12,951 bases of DNA, taken from an uncultured Blautia sp. (GTDB taxonomy: Bacteria > Bacillota > Clostridia > Lachnospirales > Lachnospiraceae). Positions within the stretch are counted from its first letter, which is position 1, and each line of letters begins with the position of its first letter. This document shows positions 6,392-12,768 of this stretch, one piece after another. Position numbers and translations under genes: made by a program. The notes under the pieces are model-generated. The model had not been told where the DNA came from. It searched no databases and worked only from the letters and a program-made list of their open reading frames with translations. Location: positions 1-12,951 of the forward strand of contig CAKRTP010000050.1 in the NCBI GenBank assembly GCA_934402155.1, read 5' to 3'.

Positions 6392-7270
6392 ATGATAAAA
6401 AGTATGACAGGCTTTGGCCATGCAGAAAAAGTAACCAGACAGCAGAAGATTACAGTAGAACTCAAATCTGTTAATCACAGATATCTGGATCTGAACATCA
6501 AAATGCCGCGTAAATTCAATATGCTGGAGGGACAGGTGCGCAGCCTGATGAAGCAGTATATGCAGCGAGGCAAGGTTGATGTTTTTATCAACTATGAAGA
6601 TTATACAGGCGGCAGTGTGGCACTGAAATATAACCATGATCTGGCAGCGGTCTATCTTGGCTATCTGAAACAGATGTCGGAGGAGTTTGGACTGGAGAAT
6701 GATATCCGTGTATCAGTTCTTTCCCGTTATCCGGAGGTTCTGACGATGGAGGAGCAGTCTGTAGACGAAGAAGAACTGTGGAAAACGCTGGAGGAGCCGC
6801 TGCGGGAAGCCTGCGGGAAATTTGTCGAGACCCGTGCCAGAGAAGGACAGCATCTTAAGGAAGATCTTCTTCAGAAGCTGGATGCTCTGGATGAAATGGT
6901 CAGCAGAGTGGAGGCACGTTCTCCGGAAGTGGTACGTGTTTACCGTGAGAAGCTGGAACAGAAGGTTCGTGATCTTCTGGAGGACAGCCAGATTGATGAT
7001 AATCGTATAGCGGCAGAGGTAGTCCTTTTTTCAGACAAGATCTGTAATGATGAAGAGACAGTCCGTCTGCACAGTCATATCCTTGGAATGAAGAAGATGC
7101 TTGAGGAGCAGGAAGGGGTAGGACGTAAGATGGACTTCATGGCACAGGAGATGAATCGTGAGGCGAACACGATCCTCTCCAAGTCCAATGATCTTGAGGT
7201 TTCTGATATCGCGATAGGCCTTAAGACAGAGATCGAGAAGATCCGTGAGCAGATTCAGAATATTGAGTAA
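6392..7270 (+). CDS. yicC: YicC/YloC-family endoribonuclease
   Basis: A 292-residue cytoplasmic protein of the YicC family (B. subtilis YloC, about 291 residues). Members are reported to be endoribonucleases acting in RNA turnover. Seen: the family start MIKSMTGFGHAE, then VELKSVNHRYLDLNIKMP (about 23-40) and YMQRGKVDVFINYE (about 55-68); the C-terminal DUF1732-like domain has a conserved stretch around KMDFMAQEMNREANTILSKS (249-268) and ends in a charged helix. The open frame extends to an ATG at 6335, but this lies upstream of and in the promoter -10 region; the ATG at 6392 gives the expected protein, with a modest AAGTGAG ribosome binding site 7 bases upstream. First gene of the operon and 18 bases ahead of remA, the same order as in B. 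subtilis (yloC-remA-gmk-rpoZ). Confidence 0.94.
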   Translation: MIKSMTGFGHAEKVTRQQKITVELKSVNHRYLDLNIKMPRKFNMLEGQVRSLMKQYMQRGKVDVFINYEDYTGGSVALKYNHDLAAVYLGYLKQMSEEFGLENDIRVSVLSRYPEVLTMEEQSVDEEELWKTLEEPLREACGKFVETRAREGQHLKEDLLQKLDALDEMVSRVEARSPEVVRVYREKLEQKVRDLLEDSQIDDNRIAAEVVLFSDKICNDEETVRLHSHILGMKKMLEEQEGVGRKMDFMAQEMNREANTILSKSNDLEVSDIAIGLKTEIEKIREQIQNIE

Positions 7271-7288
7271 TGGAGGCAGACAGTTTCT

Positions 7289-7561
7289 GTGGCTAAGCTA
7301 ATTAATATAGGATTTGGTAATGTGGTAAATTCCCGCAAGATCGTGGCAGTTGTCAGTCCTGATGCTGCACCGGTGAAGCGAATGGTGCAGAGCATCAAAG
7401 GTACCCGGGCACTGATCGATGCGACGCAGGGGCGCAAGACAAAAGCAGTGATCGTTACATCGGATGATTATCTTGTTCTGTCTGCACTTCAGCCGGAGAC
7501 GATCGCCAGGAGATTTGCAGAAGCATATGATTATGAGGAAAGGGAAGAGGAACATGAGTAA
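7289..7561 (+). CDS. remA: RemA-family DNA-binding regulator (DUF370)
   Basis: A 90-residue protein of the RemA/DUF370 family. In B. subtilis RemA is a ring-forming DNA-binding protein that activates extracellular matrix and osmoprotectant genes; the targets in this organism are unknown. Seen: the family N-terminus LINIGFGNVVNSRKIVAVVSPD, SIKGTRALIDATQGRKT with conserved Arg residues for DNA contact, and VIVTSDDYLVLSALQPETI. A strongly acidic tail (YEEREEEHE) ends it. The start is GTG at 7289, twelve bases after GGAGG (7272-7276); no in-frame ATG is suitable. The last 8 bases overlap gmk, so translation of the two is likely coupled. Confidence 0.95.
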   Translation: MAKLINIGFGNVVNSRKIVAVVSPDAAPVKRMVQSIKGTRALIDATQGRKTKAVIVTSDDYLVLSALQPETIARRFAEAYDYEEREEEHE

Positions 7562-8180
7562 GGGAGTTTTGACAGTAGTATCCGGATTTTCCGGAGCAGG
7601 TAAAGGTACGGTGATGAAACGTCTTCTTGAGAAGTATGATGACTGTGCACTTTCCATCTCTGTTACTACCAGGAAACCCAGGGAAGGCGAAGTAGATGGC
7701 AGAGAGTACTTTTTCAAAACAAGAGAAGAAGTAGAGATGATGATTGAGGCAGGTGAGCTTCTTGAGTATGCTCAGTATGTGGATAATTATTATGGAACTC
7801 CACGCCCTTATGTAGAGGAAATGCTCTCCCAGGGAAAAAATGTGATTCTGGAGATAGAGATCCAGGGAGCCATGAAGATCAAGGAAATGATTCCGGATGC
7901 AGTTCTGGCATTTGTGACTCCGCCCACTTTTGAAGAACTTAAGAAGCGTCTTGTGGGAAGAGGAACAGAGACACTGGAAGTGATTGAATCCCGCCTTAGG
8001 AGGGCTGCTGAGGAAGCAGAAGGAATGCATTCTTATGATTATCTTCTGATCAATGATGTCGTAGAGGACTGCGTCGATAAACTTCATGAGATTATTTTAA
8101 GTGAGCGCTGCCGTGCAGAACGCAACGGAGAGTTTATCAAAGCAATCCAGGAAGAATCCCGCTGCTTTCTGGGCAGATAG
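7554..8180 (+). CDS. gmk: Guanylate kinase
   Basis: Phosphorylates GMP to GDP with ATP; an essential cytoplasmic enzyme of purine nucleotide synthesis and, in Firmicutes, a known inhibitory target of (p)ppGpp. 208 residues, normal length. Seen: P-loop GFSGAGKGT (11-19), with Phe where most homologues have Pro (GPSG.GKGT); GMP-binding stretch SVTTRKPREGEVDGREYFF (about 40-58); YYGTPRPYV (about 81-89); LEIEIQGA (about 99-106). The open frame extends upstream to 7464 inside remA, but the family N-terminus and an AGGGAAGAGG ribosome binding site (7541-7550) fix the start at the ATG at 7554. It overlaps remA by 8 bases. Confidence 0.96.
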   Translation: MSKGVLTVVSGFSGAGKGTVMKRLLEKYDDCALSISVTTRKPREGEVDGREYFFKTREEVEMMIEAGELLEYAQYVDNYYGTPRPYVEEMLSQGKNVILEIEIQGAMKIKEMIPDAVLAFVTPPTFEELKKRLVGRGTETLEVIESRLRRAAEEAEGMHSYDYLLINDVVEDCVDKLHEIILSERCRAERNGEFIKAIQEESRCFLGR

Positions 8181-8275
8181 CAGAATGATCCCGGCAGCGG
8201 ATCCGAAAAACAGGTTAGTAAGGATATCCCTTATATAAATTAAACTGAAACATGAAATGAAAGGAGAAATTTAAT

Positions 8276-8590
8276 ATGATACATCCGTCATATACAGAAC
8301 TGATTCAGGCAATCAACAATAATGCAGAGGAAGATGACAACACAATGATGCTCAACAGCCGTTACTCTCTGGTACTGGCAACCAGCAAGAGGGCAAGACA
8401 GCTGATCGCAGGAAGCGAACCGCTTGTTGGCGGAGCAGCAGGCAAGAAACCTCTTGCAATTGCAATTGATGAATTGTACAAAGGCAAAGTTAAAATTGTT
8501 GCAACATCTGAGGAAGAAACACAGGAGTCTGTACCAGCTGCTTCTGAAGAAACTGTAACAGAGGAAACAACCGAAGAAAATAACCAGTAA
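8276..8590 (+). CDS. rpoZ: DNA-directed RNA polymerase omega subunit
   Basis: A small subunit that wraps the beta' C-terminus and aids RNA polymerase assembly. 104 residues. Seen: MIHPSYTELI at the N-terminus, the core motif NSRYSLVLATSKRARQLI (27-44), PLAIAIDELYKGKVKIV (59-75), all typical of omega. After residue about 77 comes a tail of some 27 residues made mostly of Glu, Thr and Ser. B. subtilis omega is about 67 residues, so the tail is extra. Start: ATG with AAGGAG (8261-8266) nine bases upstream. It is 95 bases after gmk with no convincing promoter in the gap. Location after gmk is the standard Firmicute arrangement. Confidence 0.94.
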   Translation: MIHPSYTELIQAINNNAEEDDNTMMLNSRYSLVLATSKRARQLIAGSEPLVGGAAGKKPLAIAIDELYKGKVKIVATSEEETQESVPAASEETVTEETTEENNQ

Positions 8591-8595
8591 TTATG

Positions 8596-8626
8596 ATAAT
8601 CAGAAGGCAGACTGTCTTCTGATTAT
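8596..8626 (+). other. Long intercistronic hairpin between rpoZ and rimO
   Basis: ATAATCAGAAG (8596-8606) pairs perfectly with CTTCTGATTAT (8616-8626), and the stem continues inward with a G-U, a C-G and an A-T pair, leaving a 3-base loop. It is not followed by a T run, so it is not a classical terminator. It ends 7 bases before the rimO ribosome binding site AGGAG (8634-8638), and could be an RNA processing or stability element, or a weak attenuator. Confidence 0.7.
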
Positions 8627-8643
8627 GTGTATCAGGAGATTAT

Positions 8644-9981
8644 ATGAAAATTTTATTTATATCACTGGGTTGTGACAAGAACCTTGCGGACTCAGAAGAA
8701 ATGCTCGGATTTCTTACAGGCAGCGGTCATGAGATTGTAGATTCAGAAGATGATGCAGATGCGATCGTAGTCAATACCTGCTGCTTCATCCATGATGCCA
8801 AGGAGGAGAGTATCAATACGATCCTTGAGATGGCAGAATACAAAAAGACAGGCAAATGCAAAGCACTGATCGTGACAGGCTGCATGGCACAGCGCTATAA
8901 AGAAGAGATCACACAGGAGATTCCGGAGGTAGATGCAGTTCTTGGAACGACATCCTATGCAGATATCGTGAAGGCCCTGAATGAGGCCCAGGCAGGACAT
9001 GTTTTCCAGGAGTTCCGCGATATCAATGAACTTCCTGAGGATTCAGGCAGACGTGTGCTGACAACCGGCGGCCATTTTGGTTATCTCAAGATCGCTGAGG
9101 GTTGTGATAAGCGCTGTACCTACTGTATCATACCTTCTCTCAGAGGAAAGTTCCGAAGTGTTCCGGAAGAACGTCTTCTTGCACAGGCAGAATATATGGC
9201 TGAACAGGGAGTGAAGGAACTGATCATTGTAGCTCAGGAAACTACTGTTTACGGTACGGATCTTTATGGAAAGAAAACTCTTCACATACTGCTCAGGAAA
9301 CTCTGTCAGATCAGGGGAATCCGCTGGATTCGTGTCCTTTACTGCTATCCGGAGGAAATTTATGATGAACTGATTCAGGTAATGAAAGAAGAGAAAAAAA
9401 TCTGTCATTATCTTGATCTCCCGATCCAGCATGCAAGTGACCGTATCCTCAGGAGAATGGGACGCCGAACTACCAGAAAACAGCTTACAGACATCATCAC
9501 AAAGCTTCGCCGTGAAATCCCGGATATTGTACTCCGTACTTCACTGATCACAGGGTTCCCGGGAGAAACACAGGAAGATCATGAAGAACTTATGGAATTT
9601 GTAGATGAAATGGAATTTGACCGTCTTGGTGTGTTCACCTATTCCCCGGAGGAGGGAACACCGGCAGAGTCCATGGAAGGACAGGTTCCTGAGGAGGTAA
9701 AAGAAGACCGCCGTGATGAGATCATGTCTCTTCAGCAGGAAATTTCTCTGGATAAGGGCAGTGAGAGGATAGGGCAGGAACTTCTGGTTATGATCGAAGG
9801 AAAGGTGTCCGGTGAGAGTGCCTACATTGGAAGAACCTATGCAGATGCACCAAAGGTTGATGGATATATCTTCGTTCAGACAGGAGAACTTCTTATGACA
9901 GGTGATTTTGCACGTGTTCGTGTGACAGGTGCGCTGGAATACGATTTGATAGGAGAGTTGGCTGATGAATACACCGAATAA
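8644..9981 (+). CDS. rimO: Ribosomal protein S12 methylthiotransferase RimO
   Basis: Radical-SAM enzyme that adds a methylthio group to the conserved Asp of ribosomal protein S12 near the decoding centre. 445 residues, normal length. Seen: N-terminal UPF0004 domain with the three cluster Cys at 10 (SLGCDKNLADSE), 46 (VVNTCCF) and 80 (VTGCMAQ); radical-SAM motif GCDKRCTYC with Cys154, 158 and 161; YCYPEEI, LPIQHASDRILRRMGR and RTSLITGFPGET in the barrel; a C-terminal TRAM domain from about 375. The SLGCxKNxxDSE start and IIPSLRGKFRSVP distinguish RimO from MiaB and MtaB. Start: ATG with AGGAG five bases upstream. The last 17 bases overlap pgsA. Confidence 0.96.
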   Translation: MKILFISLGCDKNLADSEEMLGFLTGSGHEIVDSEDDADAIVVNTCCFIHDAKEESINTILEMAEYKKTGKCKALIVTGCMAQRYKEEITQEIPEVDAVLGTTSYADIVKALNEAQAGHVFQEFRDINELPEDSGRRVLTTGGHFGYLKIAEGCDKRCTYCIIPSLRGKFRSVPEERLLAQAEYMAEQGVKELIIVAQETTVYGTDLYGKKTLHILLRKLCQIRGIRWIRVLYCYPEEIYDELIQVMKEEKKICHYLDLPIQHASDRILRRMGRRTTRKQLTDIITKLRREIPDIVLRTSLITGFPGETQEDHEELMEFVDEMEFDRLGVFTYSPEEGTPAESMEGQVPEEVKEDRRDEIMSLQQEISLDKGSERIGQELLVMIEGKVSGESAYIGRTYADAPKVDGYIFVQTGELLMTGDFARVRVTGALEYDLIGELADEYTE

Positions 9982-10510
9982 ACTGACAGTGGCCAGAATG
10001 ATCATGGTACCGTTTCTCGTAGTGTTTCTGCTGACAGGATGGGGAGGAGATGCGAACCGTTATATCTCCCTCGTCATCTTTGTGGCAGCGAGTATCACTG
10101 ACTGGCTTGACGGATATCTGGCCCGCAAAAATCATTTAGTGACTAATTTTGGTAAATTTATGGATCCTCTTGCAGATAAACTTCTGGTATGTTCTGCGAT
10201 GATCTGCATGATCGAACTTGGCAGACTTCCGGCCTGGTTTGTAATTATAATTATAGGAAGAGAATTTATTATCAGTGGATTTCGCCTGATCGCTGCAGAG
10301 AACGGAATTGTTATCGCGGCAAATTACTGGGGCAAGTTCAAGACAGTATCGCAGATGATCATGATCATTTTACTGATCCTGCATTTTGATGATATTTCTG
10401 TATTTGCAGTGCTGGAGCAGATTTTTATCTGGATTTCCCTTGCACTTACTGTTATTTCACTGATGACTTATATCTGGCAGAACCGCAATGTTCTGTCCAT
10501 GCAGGAGTAA
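9965..10510 (+). CDS. pgsA: CDP-diacylglycerol--glycerol-3-phosphate 3-phosphatidyltransferase
   Basis: Membrane enzyme that makes phosphatidylglycerol phosphate from CDP-diacylglycerol and glycerol 3-phosphate. 181 residues. Seen: the complete CDP-alcohol phosphatidyltransferase motif D-x2-DG-x2-AR-x8-G-x3-D-x3-D at Asp46, Asp49-Gly50, Ala53-Arg54, Gly63, Asp67 and Asp71; MNTPNKLTVARM start typical of PgsA; GREFIISGFRLIAAENG (about 98-114) typical of the subfamily; several hydrophobic membrane segments (about 13-25, 33-46, 73-97, 128-141, 150-168). The start overlaps rimO by 17 bases and has AGGAGAG (9951-9957) seven bases upstream, so translation is probably coupled. The link with rimO and cinA is common in Firmicutes. 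Confidence 0.95.
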   Translation: MNTPNKLTVARMIMVPFLVVFLLTGWGGDANRYISLVIFVAASITDWLDGYLARKNHLVTNFGKFMDPLADKLLVCSAMICMIELGRLPAWFVIIIIGREFIISGFRLIAAENGIVIAANYWGKFKTVSQMIMIILLILHFDDISVFAVLEQIFIWISLALTVISLMTYIWQNRNVLSMQE

Positions 10511-10540
10511 TTACGGCATAATTCAGGAGGCATATATCAA

Positions 10541-11806
10541 ATGATAACAGAGCTGATTTCCGTAGGAACAGAAATACTTCTTGGAAATATTGTAAACACC
10601 AACAGTGCATATCTTTCTGAGAAATGTGCGCAGCTTGGACTTTCTGTCTATTATCAGACGGTAGTGGGGGATAATGAGGCGCGGATGCGTGAAACTATTC
10701 AGACTGCACTGGACCGTTCAGATGTAGTGATTCTTACGGGAGGTCTTGGACCGACAGAGGATGACCTGACAAAGGAAGTTACAGCTGATGTGATGGGAAT
10801 GAAACTTGTGGAGGATCTTCACAGCAGAGAGTTGATGGAGGAATATCTGGAAAAATATAAGAAGAACAATCCACAGAGAAAGATCACGGCAAACAATTAT
10901 AAGCAGGCAATGGTTCCAAAAGGTGCGATCGTTCTGGACAATCATAATGGTACAGCACCGGGACTGATCCTTGAGAAAAAGGGGAAAACAGCAATTCTTC
11001 TTCCGGGACCTCCTGGTGAGATGAAGCCGATGTTTGAGGAGTATGTTTTTCCGTATCTTCGTAAGAAACAGCCTGAGATCATTTATTCTCAGATGGTCAA
11101 AATATGTTCTATTGGCGAGAGTCAGGTGGCAGAGGAGATTCAGGATCTGATCGAGAGTCAGACAAATCCTACGATTGCCCCATATGCCAAGACAGGGGAA
11201 GTACATCTTCGGATCACTGCCAAGGGTCGGGACGAGAAGGAATGCAGGAAACTGATCAAGCCGGTTGTCAAAGAACTTAAGGCAAGGTTTGGTAAAAATG
11301 TCTTTGCGACAGAAGAAACGAAAACTCTGGAAGAGGCAGTCACAGATCTGCTCAGAGAACAGAAAATGACACTTTCTCTCGCAGAATCCTGTACCGGAGG
11401 TGCGATTGCAGCGAGAATTGTCAATGTGTCCGGTGCTTCCGAGGTGTTTCTTCAGGGCATGGTCACATATAGCAACAAAGCGAAACGAAGATGCCTGAAT
11501 GTCAGCAAATCTACTCTTAAGAAACATGGAGCGGTCTCTGAAAAGTGTGCGGCAGAGATGGCAAAAGGCGGACGTAAGGCATCAAAAACCGATATCTGCC
11601 TTTCTGTGACGGGAATCGCAGGTCCGGGAGGCGGAACGAAGGAAAAACCGGTCGGAACCGTCTTTATGGGATGCTCGTACAAAGGCTGTACCAGGGTAAG
11701 AGAATTTCATTTCCAGGGCAACCGTGCGAGAGTGCGGGAACAGACCGTGGCGCACGGACTTGCATTTCTTCGGGACTGTATAATGGAACGTGCAGAGAAA
11801 AAATAA
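10541..11806 (+). CDS. cinA: CinA: MoCF-like domain fused to NMN deamidase-type C-terminal domain
   Basis: Two-domain 'competence/damage-inducible' protein of 421 residues, normal for full-length CinA. In this family the C-terminal domain is a nicotinamide-mononucleotide deamidase and the N-terminal domain an ADP-ribose/pyridine-nucleotide pyrophosphatase, together serving NAD by-product salvage. Seen: N-terminal MoaB/MoCF domain with SVGTEILLGNIVNTN (7-21) and TGGLGPTEDDLTKE (66-79), LLPGPPGEM (153-161); a middle domain (about 180-255); C-terminal domain with LAESCTGG (280-287), MVTYSNKAK (307-315), and SVTGIAGPGGGT (355-366). Start: ATG with a perfect AGGAGG ten bases upstream; 30 bases after pgsA. 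In many Firmicutes recA follows cinA; here a terminator follows directly, so recA is not linked. Confidence 0.96.
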   Translation: MITELISVGTEILLGNIVNTNSAYLSEKCAQLGLSVYYQTVVGDNEARMRETIQTALDRSDVVILTGGLGPTEDDLTKEVTADVMGMKLVEDLHSRELMEEYLEKYKKNNPQRKITANNYKQAMVPKGAIVLDNHNGTAPGLILEKKGKTAILLPGPPGEMKPMFEEYVFPYLRKKQPEIIYSQMVKICSIGESQVAEEIQDLIESQTNPTIAPYAKTGEVHLRITAKGRDEKECRKLIKPVVKELKARFGKNVFATEETKTLEEAVTDLLREQKMTLSLAESCTGGAIAARIVNVSGASEVFLQGMVTYSNKAKRRCLNVSKSTLKKHGAVSEKCAAEMAKGGRKASKTDICLSVTGIAGPGGGTKEKPVGTVFMGCSYKGCTRVREFHFQGNRARVREQTVAHGLAFLRDCIMERAEKK

Positions 11807-11818
11807 TTATAGTTAAAA

Positions 11819-11854
11819 ATCTCCCGCTGGCTGATGCAGTGGGAGATTTTTTTT
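11819..11854. terminator. Bidirectional terminator between cinA and the minus-strand small genes
   Basis: Stem ATCTCCCGCTG (11819-11829) / CAGTGGGAGAT (11837-11847), one G-U pair, 7-base loop. It is followed by eight T on plus and preceded by five A (T on minus), so it can end transcription from both sides. The stop codon of the minus-strand gene (11853-11855) lies in the T run. Confidence 0.92.
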
Positions 11855-12134
11855 ACCGGATCATTCGCATAAGGCTGACGATCTGATCGAGTTTTGCTGC
11901 TTCTTTTGGAGATCTGCCAGTTTTGAGAACGCTCAATATTAATGATATTTCGTCTGATGAGAAATTCAATCCGTTCTGTCTGCCCTGAGCAGCCGCATTC
12001 ATCAGAAATGGCAGCATATCAGAAGGAGATCTGCCGCCGCTTTGTCCTGCGAGATTTTGCAGAAGAGCAAGTTTGGAAGGATCGATGCTGCTGAGTCTCG
12101 GGTCATTCTGCCAGTTCTGTTCCAGAGGTATCAC
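11853..12134 (-). CDS. Hypothetical small helical protein (second gene of a pair)
   Basis: I do not recognise a named family. The reading gives 93 residues, mostly predicted-helical, with WQNDPRLSSIDPSKLALLQNL (8-28) at the N-terminus, two GRSP turns (residues 34-37 and 73-76), and a C-terminal helix LDQIVSLMRMI. No signal peptide, Cys or membrane segment. The C-terminal part resembles that of the gene just upstream (12103-12474): GRSxxx...LDQI..[FL][LM].MI in both. The only plausible in-frame start is the GTG at 12134, inside the end of the upstream gene (32-base overlap, +1 frame); the usual ribosome binding site spacing is missing, so start by translational coupling, or an alternative CTG at 12125 with AAGGTGA six bases upstream, are both possible. 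Ends in the shared terminator. Confidence 0.7.
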   Translation of the reverse strand: MIPLEQNWQNDPRLSSIDPSKLALLQNLAGQSGGRSPSDMLPFLMNAAAQGRQNGLNFSSDEISLILSVLKTGRSPKEAAKLDQIVSLMRMIR

Positions 12135-12474
12135 CTTCTTCCATATCGGAGCTGTTCATAACCTGCATTAATTGTATCATCACGAGAAAATTGCTGATCT
12201 GATCCAGCTGTTCCCGGCTCCTGCCATAGGTGAACTTACGGATGTCATTTAAAAGCTCTGAGGGAGAAACAGATGAAGAGGCACAGATCTGCATTTCCGG
12301 TGTTCTGCCCTGAAACAGCGACAGGGTATTTGCCAGTTCCCGGGTTTTGGTAAAAACAGAGAGAAACTGCTGGCTCTTAGGCGAAAGATATGGAATAAAG
12401 GCTTTCAGCATCTGCGACTGATCATCGGAAACCAGCTGATCAAGTCTGGTCTGGGAAATCATTTCTTCTTCCAT
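12103..12474 (-). CDS. Hypothetical small helical protein (first gene of a pair)
   Basis: No named family recognised. 123 residues, soluble, Gln/Ser/Leu-rich, with likely helices at about 8-28, 31-54, 70-82 and 86-107 and an acidic tail. Two GR[ST] turns are visible: QGRTPEM (55-61) and YGRSREQLDQI (83-93). Start: ATG at 12474 with AAAGGAG (12484-12490) nine bases upstream. A second Met five codons in would have poor spacing. It overlaps the next gene by 32 bases, so both are likely made from one mRNA. Divergent from the small charged ORF at 12586 across a 111-base gap, in which I found no convincing minus-strand promoter. Function unknown; similarity to its neighbour suggests an old tandem duplication or two subunits of one complex. 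Confidence 0.8.
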   Translation of the reverse strand: MEEEMISQTRLDQLVSDDQSQMLKAFIPYLSPKSQQFLSVFTKTRELANTLSLFQGRTPEMQICASSSVSPSELLNDIRKFTYGRSREQLDQISNFLVMIQLMQVMNSSDMEEGDTSGTELAE

Positions 12475-12585
12475 ATAATAAGGCTCCTTTTTTATATAAA
12501 GCTATGCTTTTTGTTTTTAGAATATGACGGCGAGGCGGATTTTGACATAAGATAAATGGTAAGAAAGAACAGAAGGGTGAATGTT

Positions 12586-12729
12586 ATGGACGAGAAAAAA
12601 GAAAAACTTGTGCTGGATGGAAATGCTTTTTATGAGCTGGATCTGGAATGCCTGAAGGATAAAGAAATAAGGATGAAGAGAGAAAAAGAACGAAGAGAAG
12701 AAAAAAACAGACAAAGGCAGAGGAAATAA
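12586..12729 (+). CDS. Small highly charged protein of unknown function (47 residues)
   Basis: A short ORF with a good ribosome binding site, AGAAGGGTGA (12571-12580), five bases before the ATG. The product starts MDEKKEKLVLDGNAFYELDLEC and continues as a Lys/Arg/Glu-only stretch from about residue 24, likely one charged helix. The ordered N-terminal half (VLDGNAFYELD) is not of the random composition expected from a chance ORF. A TTGACA box sits at 12542-12547, but no matching -10 at the right distance is seen. Its last ~25 bases form part of the terminator of the facing minus-strand gene. No function can be assigned. Confidence 0.6.
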   Translation: MDEKKEKLVLDGNAFYELDLECLKDKEIRMKREKERREEKNRQRQRK

Positions 12730-12742
12730 ATCCTCTGTCTGT
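12701..12742 (-). terminator. Terminator of the minus-strand Cys-rich gene
   Basis: Read on minus: ACAGACAGAGGA (12742-12731), loop TTTATT (12730-12725), TCCTCT (12724-12719), a 6-base bulge, GTCTGT (12712-12707), then a run of T from 12707 to 12701. The stem is two 6-bp helices with a one-sided bulge. It overlaps the coding end of the facing 47-residue ORF. On plus the stem is followed by TGCCTGCTTTTT, so weak termination in that direction is also possible. Confidence 0.7.
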
Positions 12743-12768
12743 TGCCTGCTTTTTCAAAAAGAACTGGT

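Noticed and set aside
7464..7553. Longer gmk frame reaching back into remA
   Set aside because: The extra 30 residues are out-of-frame remA sequence; the ATG at 7554 matches the family and has a ribosome binding site.
8219..8233. TAAGG-N5-CCTTA hairpin between gmk and rpoZ
   Set aside because: Only 5 base pairs and no T run; expected by chance in AT-rich intergenic DNA.
11853..12474. The two small minus-strand genes as one gene broken by a frameshift
   Set aside because: The first has a sensible acidic end and the second a well-formed N-terminal motif after the junction; their mutual similarity suggests two units. Kept only as an alternative in the findings.
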